The notes under the pieces are model-generated. The model searched no databases. It was not told the DNA's origin and worked only from the letters and a program-made list of their open reading frames with translations. From IMG/VR virus record IMGVR_UViG_3300021376_000060, positions 1 through 59,836 of that record: DNA of 59,836 nucleotides, one strand, 5' to 3'. Positions 25,001-32,600 of this stretch are shown here, one piece after another. Position 1 is the stretch's first letter, and each line of letters begins with the position of its first letter. This DNA comes from a virus. Both the position numbers and the translations under genes were made by a program.

Positions 25001-25129
25001 TTCTTTCTCAATAAAATTTTCAACAGAAGGTAATTCCTGCTCTACCTCTTCTGTTAAAAAATCTTCTACGGAGGGCAAATTGTCATTATTGACAAACTGC
25101 TCAATCGAAGGTAACTCATCCTTTGACAT
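22001..25129 (-). CDS. Large fibre-like structural protein with coiled coil and beta-helix
   Basis: 1042 residues. The N-terminus has three copies of LPS[IV]E[QDN]F (residues 6, 18 and 33). A long charged coiled coil follows (about 60-340), containing three PE[IV]KYYD motifs at 81, 105 and 285. Then come Gly/Thr/Val-rich fibre repeats of the 'GVGTT..KLYVEGDA.FTGNVSVAG' type, and a pectate-lyase-like beta-helix (about 560-740: VIYVAKDGDDSKNGTS, AGAVAIAQTGTTIKVLSGTY). GSGYTSTPSV modules follow at about 835-900. The C-terminus ends RDGxxI-type (NFRIGDGIIINQNNGTISGR). It lies between gp16 and gp17, so a neck- or head-associated fibre is plausible, though this is inference. Confidence 0.85.
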   Translation of the reverse strand: MSKDELPSIEQFVNNDNLPSVEDFLTEEVEQELPSVENFIEKEENEIQELNEEFVPEEKSFELNEVLRLINDVRESIPNIPEIKYYDKELEDICESIQLIASAIPEVKYYDSDIEKLQKDIQEVRSEIPVFPKWVNEVNEVPDFSWIGKTFSVIDDDFIKVNDTIETLRERVEINLREVVEENETKHFETKVQLETEIKEIDEKYQEVKDRIWKELRESSLKIWEYHKEFKDDDRKLKKQITNEYNFLKNNLEEKLKEFNENSIKTDKVLLDYFENLKKEISSLPEVKYYDEDINHVRNDIKDLYDLVRTIKSEQKDLQESILREPPEEKESIGSAPDPLTPLDQKFATLDDLANHYRIFINRIQTQLSTMGGGGAGFIKDLDDVSFDQTTGNGKLLIYNGSQWVGIASESIGGSVGAGGTWQVDSVGIHTTKNVGVGTTARSNYKLYVEGDALFTGNVSVAGTVTYEDVTNVDSVGIITARSDVIVQQNLSVAGVATFNTLSGVGTVYVGLGSTALYVDGNARVTGILTVGKASVTIDGNNNIIRAGDVFITGSSITIGDNVTINTGATGINSAPNVIYVAKDGDDSKNGTSIDNAKLTIAGAVAIAQTGTTIKVLSGTYNENNPITVPAFVSIVGDNLKTVTVIPNNSTQDIFHVNKGTYLANMTFVGHVTPSAAVAFPSSGAINVGGGSWESPYVQNCTSNTTTGTGMRIDGNLAEGLKSMVVDSYTQYNQGGVGIAVTNNGYAQLVSVFTICCNEGITAYKGGQCSLTNSNTDFGTHGLVADGVSDLQFTGIVTTSASAGTDRVTVAINTTTRPYEGQVLYFDTLYYTVESITVTNGGSGYTSTPSVTLATPSGPNGSTATAFATLNGDRVSTITIISSGSQYTSAPSVTISAPDTGITATASANISPVYYTINSSTPVVSGITTITIDENLNNTIGVGSTAYFYQVSTITASSHTFEYVGSGNDIATAVPLRGGVAVQENEVVSRNGGRVVFTSTDQAGNFRIGDGIIINQNNGTISGRAFTRSLFNQMTPFILALS

Positions 25130-25172
25130 CTTATTAGCAACAATAGTACTTTGGGATTTCTCTCCCTTGGTA

Positions 25173-25604
25173 CTATTTATTATCTTCGGTAAGTCCGTTC
25201 TTTAACAGTTTAGATAACTCTGCCGTAGAACCAACAAAAAGTGCATTCGTGACATTTGTGGGCCCTTTGACTTTTTGTTCGTCAATATCTTTTAACTTCT
25301 TTTGAAGGTCAATAAGTTTATCTGTAGCATCAGCAACATTTTTGATAAGTTGTCCAGCAACTTCATAAGCTCTTGGCATTTCACTTTCTTGAGCAAGTTC
25401 TAAAATACCATTAAGTGCTTCTTGACCTTTTTCAATAATAGAATACAAGTTTCCTCTAGTATATTCGTAATCTTTCTTCAGGTCATTTGAAACAGAGGCT
25501 ATAGATTCTACTTTTTCTTCAATAGATTCTACTTCACGAGAAACTATATCTCCAGCAACATTAAAGGCATCATTCAAATCATCGAATTTTTTTGTCATTT
25601 TCAT
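25173..25604 (-). CDS. gp16: Terminase small subunit gp16
   Basis: 143 residues (T4 gp16 is 164). It recognises phage DNA and stimulates gp17. It aligns with T4 gp16 over the central helices: DYEYTRGNLYSIIEKGQEAL, ILELAQESEMPRAYEVAGQL and LIDLQKKLKDIDEQ match the T4 pattern 'DYGVVRRN..., SPRHMEVFATL, ILKLHKDMKDI'. The C-terminal NALFVGSTAELSKLL also matches 'ATVFMGSPTELMDEI'. It starts 10 bases after gp15. A second in-frame ATG two codons in (MTKKFDD) is possible. Confidence 0.92.
   Translation of the reverse strand: MKMTKKFDDLNDAFNVAGDIVSREVESIEEKVESIASVSNDLKKDYEYTRGNLYSIIEKGQEALNGILELAQESEMPRAYEVAGQLIKNVADATDKLIDLQKKLKDIDEQKVKGPTNVTNALFVGSTAELSKLLKNGLTEDNK
25174..25181 (-). promoter_or_regulatory. 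Late-type promoter motif before the 1042-residue fibre gene
   Basis: AATAAATA on the minus strand, 45 bases before the ATG at 25129, overlapping the gp16 stop codon (TAATAAATAG). Confidence 0.5.
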
Positions 25605-25614
25605 ACTCTAACTC

Positions 25615-26610
25615 TTAAAAAGATCCATCAAATCCAAAGTTGTCTCCAATTTTTATTAGTGGAGTATCTGCTGATGTAATCACATTAACATTAGATCCCC
25701 CAACATGATCTGCTGCAGTAGTTTTATCATAAGATCTTTCAACAGCAAGTTTGTTTCCTGACTTATTCGTAACCTTGAAGTTTTCTTCATCGATTACTAG
25801 AATATTAAAGATTGAAATAGATGATGCATTGGCAACTTCTATAGTTGATACTGTCTTATTGATATCACCAACAAGAGTTGTAACTATATTGTTTGTATAG
25901 CTTTTTGTGGCTACAGGATCAACACGATATGTAAGATCTCTCGTGGTGCTTCTCGAATCTCCAGCAACGAATCCAACAGATGTCTTTTTGATGATATCTT
26001 TGGAGACATCGGAAACTGGACCGAACAGGTATGTTTTAGCTACGAACCTTAAAGTGTAAATTAGAGCTCTTCTTTGTGAATAATCCCCCTCATATTCATC
26101 TCTCATTTCAATCCCTTCAAAAATAATTGGAACATCTCTTTTTTCTCCAATTGTATCAACTAAATCTACAGATAAAGTGTAAGCTGGTTGAAAATAAGGA
26201 AGAATTTGTTCAATAATTTGAAGCATATCATCATTCAACTTAGTGTAAATGTTAAGTTCAAATGACATATTGTATGGAACAGGCATATATGTTTTTCTGG
26301 GTTGAGTTTTATCAGAGCTCAATCCAGAAAGAAATGCTTGTGTTGTTGTTACTTTCCTAGATGTATCATAAGTCAAACCGAGAAACTCAAATGACATTCT
26401 TGGCAATGACATTTGAACTGGTTTATTTAAATCTGGGACTTGTTCTAATCTTGCTAGAAACTTTTGTGTTGGACTATAAGCAAGAGGAACTTTCATCATA
26501 CTCACGGTGTTGTTCGAATCATTCGTGTGTTTGATGTTTATATTATTGAATAATGTTCCGAACGAAACAATCGTTCTTCTCAGTATCTCGTGATAAAAAT
26601 ATTCAAACAT
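25615..26610 (-). CDS. gp15: Tail terminator / sheath stabiliser gp15
   Basis: 331 residues (T4 gp15 is 272). It caps the tail tube and sheath and joins tail to neck. N-terminal MFEYFYHEILRRTIVSFGTLFNNI matches T4 'MFGYFYNSSFRRYATLMGDLFSNI', and IEQILPYFQPAY matches 'VEQILPYFQPHF'. The C-terminal 90 residues are an added module (TTLVGDINKTVSTIEVANAS, FNILVIDEENFKVTNKSGNK) like those in the 2518- and 4028-residue proteins. A late motif lies 23 bases upstream. Confidence 0.95.
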   Translation of the reverse strand: MFEYFYHEILRRTIVSFGTLFNNINIKHTNDSNNTVSMMKVPLAYSPTQKFLARLEQVPDLNKPVQMSLPRMSFEFLGLTYDTSRKVTTTQAFLSGLSSDKTQPRKTYMPVPYNMSFELNIYTKLNDDMLQIIEQILPYFQPAYTLSVDLVDTIGEKRDVPIIFEGIEMRDEYEGDYSQRRALIYTLRFVAKTYLFGPVSDVSKDIIKKTSVGFVAGDSRSTTRDLTYRVDPVATKSYTNNIVTTLVGDINKTVSTIEVANASSISIFNILVIDEENFKVTNKSGNKLAVERSYDKTTAADHVGGSNVNVITSADTPLIKIGDNFGFDGSF

Positions 26611-26632
26611 TTGTCAGGAAAGTATGATATAT

Positions 26633-26640
26633 TATTTATG
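26633..26640 (-). promoter_or_regulatory. Late-type promoter motif before gp15
   Basis: CATAAATA on the minus strand, 23 bases before the gp15 ATG, overlapping the gp14 stop region. Confidence 0.5.
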
Positions 26641-28030
26641 GGTTTCCGAATGGATTAGTTTCTGAGAAATCAAGTATTAAATCAGCTTTTAGTTCGATAT
26701 TATCATTATCAGCAAAAGGATCTACAAGATTGTCAGTATTAATTAATCTTACCCCATAAGAAGCTCCTGATTTGGATCCAACAAGTATATCACCATTAAC
26801 AAAAGTTCCACTAATATTTGAAACTTCTAATTGACTGGTGACAGAATTCCATTTTTTAACAAGAGCTGTTGTACCACTGATACTACCAGTTACAGTTTCA
26901 TTGTATTTATAACTTCCAGCACCAGATGAATATGGCGATGAAATCGTAACTGTTGGAATTGATGTGTATCCAAGTCCAGCATTAGTGATGTAGATAGCAG
27001 TTACTATTCCAGATGTACTGATATAAGCTCTACCAGTAGCGGTAACTCCAGCTCCAGGTGAACTAAATGTAACCGTTGGTTGAGTTGAATATCCACCTCC
27101 ACCACTAGTAATAGAAACTGGTCCGATTACACCATTACCGATTGTTGTGGTTGCGGCAAATCCAACACCACCTCCTCCAACAACAACCACAGAAGGAGCT
27201 ACAGTGTATCCACATCCAGGATTAATTAATTCAATACCTTGTACCTTGTAATTTTCGGTAACACCATTACAATCTACAAGATCCCCAATCAAAGTTGCAA
27301 TTCCAACAGCTGTGACTCCACCAGCTGGTGCTGATGAAATAGCAACTCTTGGTCTGGATTTATATCCATTACCTCTGTTTGAAATGGTTATGAACCTTAC
27401 TCCGCCAGTTGTACAAATACCACTAACAACTGCTGTAGCTGTTATTCCCAATCCTACCATTGTAAGAGTTTGAATATAACCTTCTTTAGACACATTATCG
27501 TCTATATAATCCACACCAGTATCAACAATTTCATCTTCATATCTAAAGAGTTCGCATCTTAACTCATAAACATAAGTTTTTTGAAGTTGATAAAAAGGTT
27601 TTTCATGTTCAACAAATTTAATCTCAAACAATCTATCTCCAAGAGGAAACCAAATTAAATCTCCTTCTTTTGGTCTCGTAGATAATTTTATATCTGGTAA
27701 ATTCTTTATTAAAGGAGAAATATAAGATTCAAATCTTTCTTTTGATATGATTAAATTTAAATCATTTAATGGTTGTACACCAAACTTTGAAAGAATAGTT
27801 CCCTGACCCTCATATCCATCATAAGTATCCACATAAGCTTCTATTGGATATGCATTATCAAACTTTGATTCTATGACTTCCTTTATTACTTTTCTTTCAG
27901 TCACATACTTTCTAGGCAAATAATAAACTTCAACTCCATACATTCGGAGTTGTTCATTGACTAAACTTTGAATTAATGATTGTTCTGAATTAGAACCTTG
28001 AAGGAAGAATGGATTTAACATATCATCCAA
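26636..28030 (-). CDS. gp14: Neck protein gp14 with inserted Gly-rich modules
   Basis: 464 residues, against 256 for T4 gp14. It forms the neck with gp13. The first 190 residues are the conserved part (MDDMLNPFFLQGSNSEQSLI, YGVEVYYLPRKYV, DLIWFPLGDRLFEIKFVEH, YQLQKTYVYELRCELF), and the last 30 (DNIELKADLILDFSETNPFG) resume T4-like sequence. Between them (about 190-432) is an insertion with four GxGY(T/K/S)xxPxV modules at about 219, 271, 310 and 351, then a 'NGDILVGSKSGASYGV' segment. The insertion probably projects from the neck. The start overlaps the gp13 end by 8 bases. Confidence 0.93.
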   Translation of the reverse strand: MDDMLNPFFLQGSNSEQSLIQSLVNEQLRMYGVEVYYLPRKYVTERKVIKEVIESKFDNAYPIEAYVDTYDGYEGQGTILSKFGVQPLNDLNLIISKERFESYISPLIKNLPDIKLSTRPKEGDLIWFPLGDRLFEIKFVEHEKPFYQLQKTYVYELRCELFRYEDEIVDTGVDYIDDNVSKEGYIQTLTMVGLGITATAVVSGICTTGGVRFITISNRGNGYKSRPRVAISSAPAGGVTAVGIATLIGDLVDCNGVTENYKVQGIELINPGCGYTVAPSVVVVGGGGVGFAATTTIGNGVIGPVSITSGGGGYSTQPTVTFSSPGAGVTATGRAYISTSGIVTAIYITNAGLGYTSIPTVTISSPYSSGAGSYKYNETVTGSISGTTALVKKWNSVTSQLEVSNISGTFVNGDILVGSKSGASYGVRLINTDNLVDPFADNDNIELKADLILDFSETNPFGNP

Positions 28031-28862
28031 TCATATCTAAAGGTGGAAGCTCATAAGTGTTGGACATTCTTTCCATGATATCATCAAGTTCTTTTTGAGC
28101 ATCATCGTAAATTTGTCTTCCATTAAGTTCTACACCACCTGGAAGTTTTACACCTTGGAATTTAATTAAATTTTGTCCCCACTGTTTTTTAATCAATGCA
28201 GTCAGATACATCTTCAGGAAAGAGTCATTCCAAACTCTAGAGTAATCACTTGGGTCTAATGTTCGGTAACAATCAATAATTAGATATGTTCCTGCAGTAA
28301 CAGATCCCCAATCTATATCCAAATATAAACGATCTTGTCTTTTATTAAATCTAATCTGTTTTTGTGTTGTAAGTAAAAACTCAATATCTTCAAGATAAGT
28401 TTTTACCATTGCATAAGTGAGGAGTTCAGTAGATCCCCAATAGTAAATATCATTAAGGAACAACTGATATTTCATACTAAACATATTATTTGTGATGGTA
28501 TTAGTTCCATCAAAGTGAAATATTTTATTTACACCGATAACGGAAGGTGGAATTTGTAAATAATTTCCACCTTCATAAAAATTGAATTGAGTAGTCAAAC
28601 CAACATTATTATCAACAGTTATGGTACTAATACCAACTCCACCAGTTGGTCTTGCTCTACCTCTATTAATATCATCAGCGGTAATCTTATACTTCAGGAA
28701 TGTTGGATAAACTCCATCAAAATGTCTTTCTTGAAAAAATTGAATAGCATCATCTACCAAATCTTCGATTTGTTCATCAGCAACGTTAATTTCCAAAACT
28801 GGAGCTCCCAGTTTTCTCTTACAATAATTAATTAATTCTTGCCTAGATGATGGTTGTGCCAT
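28023..28862 (-). CDS. gp13: Neck protein gp13
   Basis: 279 residues (T4 gp13 is about 309). It forms the neck together with gp14 and closes the filled head. Conserved features are SSRQELINYCKRKLGAPVLE, QIEDLVDDAIQFFQERHFDG, MKYQLFLNDIYYWGSTELLT and VWNDSFLKMYLTALIKKQWG. GAGGGG lies 12 bases before the ATG, and a late motif 22 bases upstream. It overlaps gp14 by 8 bases. Confidence 0.94.
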   Translation of the reverse strand: MAQPSSRQELINYCKRKLGAPVLEINVADEQIEDLVDDAIQFFQERHFDGVYPTFLKYKITADDINRGRARPTGGVGISTITVDNNVGLTTQFNFYEGGNYLQIPPSVIGVNKIFHFDGTNTITNNMFSMKYQLFLNDIYYWGSTELLTYAMVKTYLEDIEFLLTTQKQIRFNKRQDRLYLDIDWGSVTAGTYLIIDCYRTLDPSDYSRVWNDSFLKMYLTALIKKQWGQNLIKFQGVKLPGGVELNGRQIYDDAQKELDDIMERMSNTYELPPLDMIG

Positions 28863-28883
28863 TTATCCAATTACCCCTCAAGG

Positions 28884-28891
28884 TATTTATG
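28884..28891 (-). promoter_or_regulatory. Late-type promoter motif before gp13
   Basis: CATAAATA on the minus strand, 22 bases before the gp13 ATG, overlapping the stop region of the 128-residue gene. Confidence 0.55.
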
Positions 28892-29273
28892 GTGCTGATG
28901 ATATTCCAGGAATTACTAAAACGTTTCCACTTGCAATCCTGTAAATTGTAGATCCTGAACTTACGAGAATGTCATAGACATATCTTCCTTCAGTTAATGA
29001 TCTTGTTGCAGTTGAACCTAGAGAAATATCAAACTTTCCTCCAATGGCACTTGTGAATCCTACCGCAAAAGTCGCTGCAGCATAAGAAGAAGATCCAATA
29101 GAAACACTCTTAGCCATCTGTGAGGATCCAGTCCAACCATTAAAATTGAAAGCAGATCCTGATGTAGTTTTTACAGTAAAACTATCCTTGAAAGTTGATC
29201 CAGTGTTGATGACAAGATTTGCGCCATATGCAACACCTGCTGTTGGATCAAAAGTGATTGTGTGAGAAGCCAT
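28887..29273 (-). CDS. Beta-sandwich virion protein upstream of gp13
   Basis: 128 residues, Ser/Gly/Thr-rich and predicted all beta. The order is an N-terminal strand (TITFDPTAGVAYGANLVINTG), TFKDSFTVKTTSG, FNFNGWTGSSQMAKS, then GGKFDISLGS and RYVYDILVSSGSTIYRIASG with a last strand NVLVIPGI. This '[FT]-x-x-x-F-x-[VL]-k-...-[LF]-x-G-[WY]-x-x-x-x-q-[IM]-r/a-k ... G-x-Y-x-Y-D-[IV]' order resembles N-terminal domains of baseplate upper proteins (BppU-like). The start overlaps the 54-residue gene as TAATG. Confidence 0.82.
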   Translation of the reverse strand: MASHTITFDPTAGVAYGANLVINTGSTFKDSFTVKTTSGSAFNFNGWTGSSQMAKSVSIGSSSYAAATFAVGFTSAIGGKFDISLGSTATRSLTEGRYVYDILVSSGSTIYRIASGNVLVIPGISSAP

Positions 29274-29437
29274 TAGAACTTAGATACAACTTCTTGTTGT
29301 TTTAGATATAATTTAATGTAGGATTTTGCGTAGTTCTTGAGAACTTCAATATCATCTACACTATCTATATCCCTAGAAAGTTTCTCATATTCAAACATTT
29401 TATTTACATCTTCTAGTTGTATTTTGTCAGGATTCAT
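29273..29437 (-). CDS. Small helical protein, unknown
   Basis: 54 residues: MNPDKIQLEDVNKMFEYEKL, then SRDIDSVDDIEVLKNYAKSY and IKLYLKQQEVVSKF. It is highly charged and predicted helical. It overlaps the 74-residue gene upstream by 11 bases, and its stop overlaps the next start as TAATG, so it sits in a tightly coupled late cassette. Probably an assembly factor or structural accessory protein; the function is unknown. Confidence 0.8.
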   Translation of the reverse strand: MNPDKIQLEDVNKMFEYEKLSRDIDSVDDIEVLKNYAKSYIKLYLKQQEVVSKF

Positions 29438-29651
29438 TTGCCAATTTCCTTAATAGGGTTTTAATCTCATTCAAATCACTTTTTACATCAGTAAGTTCAT
29501 TTTCTATATTTTTAATTCTCTTGGACTCTTGTTCTTTGATTTTTTTGGAATTAATATAGTTGTTATATGCTTGCATGTCAGTATTAACTATTGCATTTGT
29601 GGATACATCACGAAATAAATTAATTTCATCTTTTACTTTCACTCTCTTCAT
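29427..29651 (-). CDS. Small coiled-coil protein, unknown
   Basis: 74 residues from the ATG at 29651, one base after the stop of the 2518-residue gene. The frame also opens at an upstream TTG. N-terminal basic block MKRVKVKDEINLFRDVSTNA, then AYNNYINSKKIKEQESKRIK and a leucine-spaced coiled coil IENELTDVKSDLNEIKTLLR. Being directly downstream of a giant fibre-like gene, it may be a trimerisation or assembly helper, but this is only inference. Confidence 0.8.
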   Translation of the reverse strand: MKRVKVKDEINLFRDVSTNAIVNTDMQAYNNYINSKKIKEQESKRIKNIENELTDVKSDLNEIKTLLRKLANES

Positions 29652-29652
29652 A

Positions 29653-32600
29653 TTAAGCAACTGCAATAACTCTTAAATCTCTCAATCTTGGTGGATATGA
29701 TTGATTAGTAGAAGTACCAATAAGTTTAATGCTAAAGTATCTGAATGATTCTAAATTATCAACAGTAAATTCATAATCTTTAAATGCAATTTCATTACTA
29801 TCAAATCCAAGAGTATCATTCTTAGTAACAAAAGTATCTGATGTTCCGTCATTATTTGCAGGATCAATTACTTGACCTGACTCTATTCTATTGGAATATC
29901 CTGGGAATGGATAGTAAATAGGATCTTCACTTGGATTAGTCGTAATAGAATATAAAGCTCTAAGATCTGCGTATGGATTAATATATGCAGATACAATCAC
30001 TCGTATAGATGTTGCTGGAATTTCTAACTGAATATTCTTTGTTGCATAAATGAAAGATGATGGATCATCTTTTAGAGTAGAAACTCTAGAATCTGTAGCA
30101 TAATCTGTTATTACATTATTAACTCTGTTTGATACTAAAATCATTCCAACACGTTCAAGATCAATAACTGGGGATAATCTAAAATCACTTGTTCTGAGAT
30201 TAAGTCTCATCTCCATAGATTTATTATCAAAGTTGTCGGTTAATTTTGTTGTTTCATTTATGCGAGATGCTACTATTCTTGGTGTAGAGAAGTAATTATC
30301 ATCATCGAGAGATAGTGGAGTAAACTCTTGATTTTCGAAAGAAATTTCAGATCCTGAAATACTAGTTCCACTTGTTGTTCTAATTTCAGCATTTAATTGA
30401 GTTTCTGGATGAACAACAGTTTGAACTATTGGTCTTGCAACTTCAAAAGCAATATTTTGAGTTGCATTAATGTTTGATCCTCCAATTGATTTTGTTGAAT
30501 TTAAATATAGTTTTGGAATACTGGTCCCAATTGTTCTATCGATTCCATTTGTGCTCATACCAACCTTTACATGGTAATAATCTAATCCAATTGGATTGCT
30601 CACTGTAGCATCTTGAAGTTGGTGAGTGGTATTAATTCTTCTTAAGGAAACTCCTCCCAACTCATACTTGTAGACAAAGGAGTTGATAGGATGAGTAAGA
30701 ACTATCGTAGAATCCACACCTCTTGTAATACCTGTTAAACTATTACCAACAACTCCAGTGTATGAAATAATCTCACTATCAATTAAAACATAACCAGGGT
30801 TAGTTGTTCCGACCCCAACATTCTCAAATGTCGAGAATGCAGTACTAAATCCAGAAGAAATTGATATAGAATCAGTAGAACTTTGTGGATACTCTAATGA
30901 AAGTTTTGCTGGTTCTACGTCCGATACCACATTAGAAATAACTACGGTATTTGTCAAAGAGTGCATTCCATGATTGCGATGATTCACCTTAATATGTAAA
31001 CCATCAGACTCTACTATTGGTGTAGATGATACAAACACTCCTCCACCATTAACTGCAGTTATTCCTGCTCCAGTAAAACTGGAATAATTTAAAGTATTTC
31101 CAAGACCAACGACAAAATCTCCTTGAACATTATCTAATATTAATTCGTTAGTTCCTGCTATACCAACAAGAGAAAGTCTTAAATTTCTTCCAAGAGAATT
31201 AATACCAATAGATGAAACTGTAAGAACATCTCCAACAGAATAACCAGTACCACCAACAGAAACTGTTGCAGCTATTGCAACACCATTTTGAATAGTAATG
31301 TTTGCCTTAGCATCCCTACCATTACCAGTTACTGAATTCAGAGAAACATCATTATAAGTTAAAGAACCGCTAGATGGCGTATATCCAATACCTGCATTAA
31401 TAATTTGAAGAGTTCCAGTTGCAGATCCCGCAGCACCAACATAAGTTCCTGTAGCATTAGAACCAAATTGTGATATTTGATTGCCTATAATTAAGTTTGA
31501 ATCAGTTAACGTTGTTCCTAAACCAACTCTAATTTTTCTAGACGCTATTTGAATAGAATCTTTAGGAAGAACTGCAATTTGTTTGTTATTCTGATTTAGT
31601 TCTGGGTTGAAGAAAGTTACTGATCCTTGCTCAGTAAACGCTGCAGAATAAAGGTTAAATTTCAAATCTTCATATTGGCTAGGAGTCCACGTTGATGCAT
31701 TTTGTGATTTAAACAAAGATCCCAACAAAGTTTGAGATGAAACAAATCTTTGAGCAGACTCTGGGCCACTTGCAGTGGTTATATCAACTTCACCTAGTCT
31801 AGAAATCCAAACATTATATTCGTTTGAATTTGAAATTATTACAATAGCATGTTCTTTGTTTCCTGGCAAATAAACAGGAGCTTGGAAATAAATTTTCGTT
31901 GGAATTGAAGCATCTTCGGAAATATTAATATCCTCAGGATAAACTATAACTTTACTGAAAGGGTAAATTTCTGATGTCGGTGTTCCCAAAGAAACAGATC
32001 TTAACTGTATTTCTATAGGAAGAACTTCATCTTTGGATTGGAAATAAAGATCGATACTAGTAACATATCTTCCTATACTATCGGAATCATTTCCTATTTT
32101 GAATGTTTGTGCCAAAGGATCTGCATATCCAAGTACCCATGGAGCAATCCAATCAAAAGTAACTGGAGGATTTGATGCCGCAGGAGAAACCCAATTATTT
32201 GGCCATCCTGGAGGTGGTGCTTGTGGCGGCGGAGCAGGAGGTGGTGGTGGTGTTCTATCAATAGTTTGAGTTGTTGTTTGTGTTATAGGTCTTGATGCTG
32301 AGATTGTAGCATTTTGAATTTCAGTATTTCTTATCGAAAGTATAGTTTCTTGGTTTTGAGTAATTAATCCGTCAGCAAAGAAATTAGTTTCAGCTAAAGA
32401 AACCAATTCTCCAGGTATTGGTGAATTTGAACTATCACTAGTCAATCTTAGTGTTTTTGTACCTGTAGTGAAACTAATGTTGGTCGTAACATTTGGATCG
32501 GGAACAAAGAATGATCCAATAACGACACCAGTAACATCGGTAATTAATCTTATATTTCTAACTACTGCTCGTGCTGCACTAGATTTTCCATTTAGAATCA

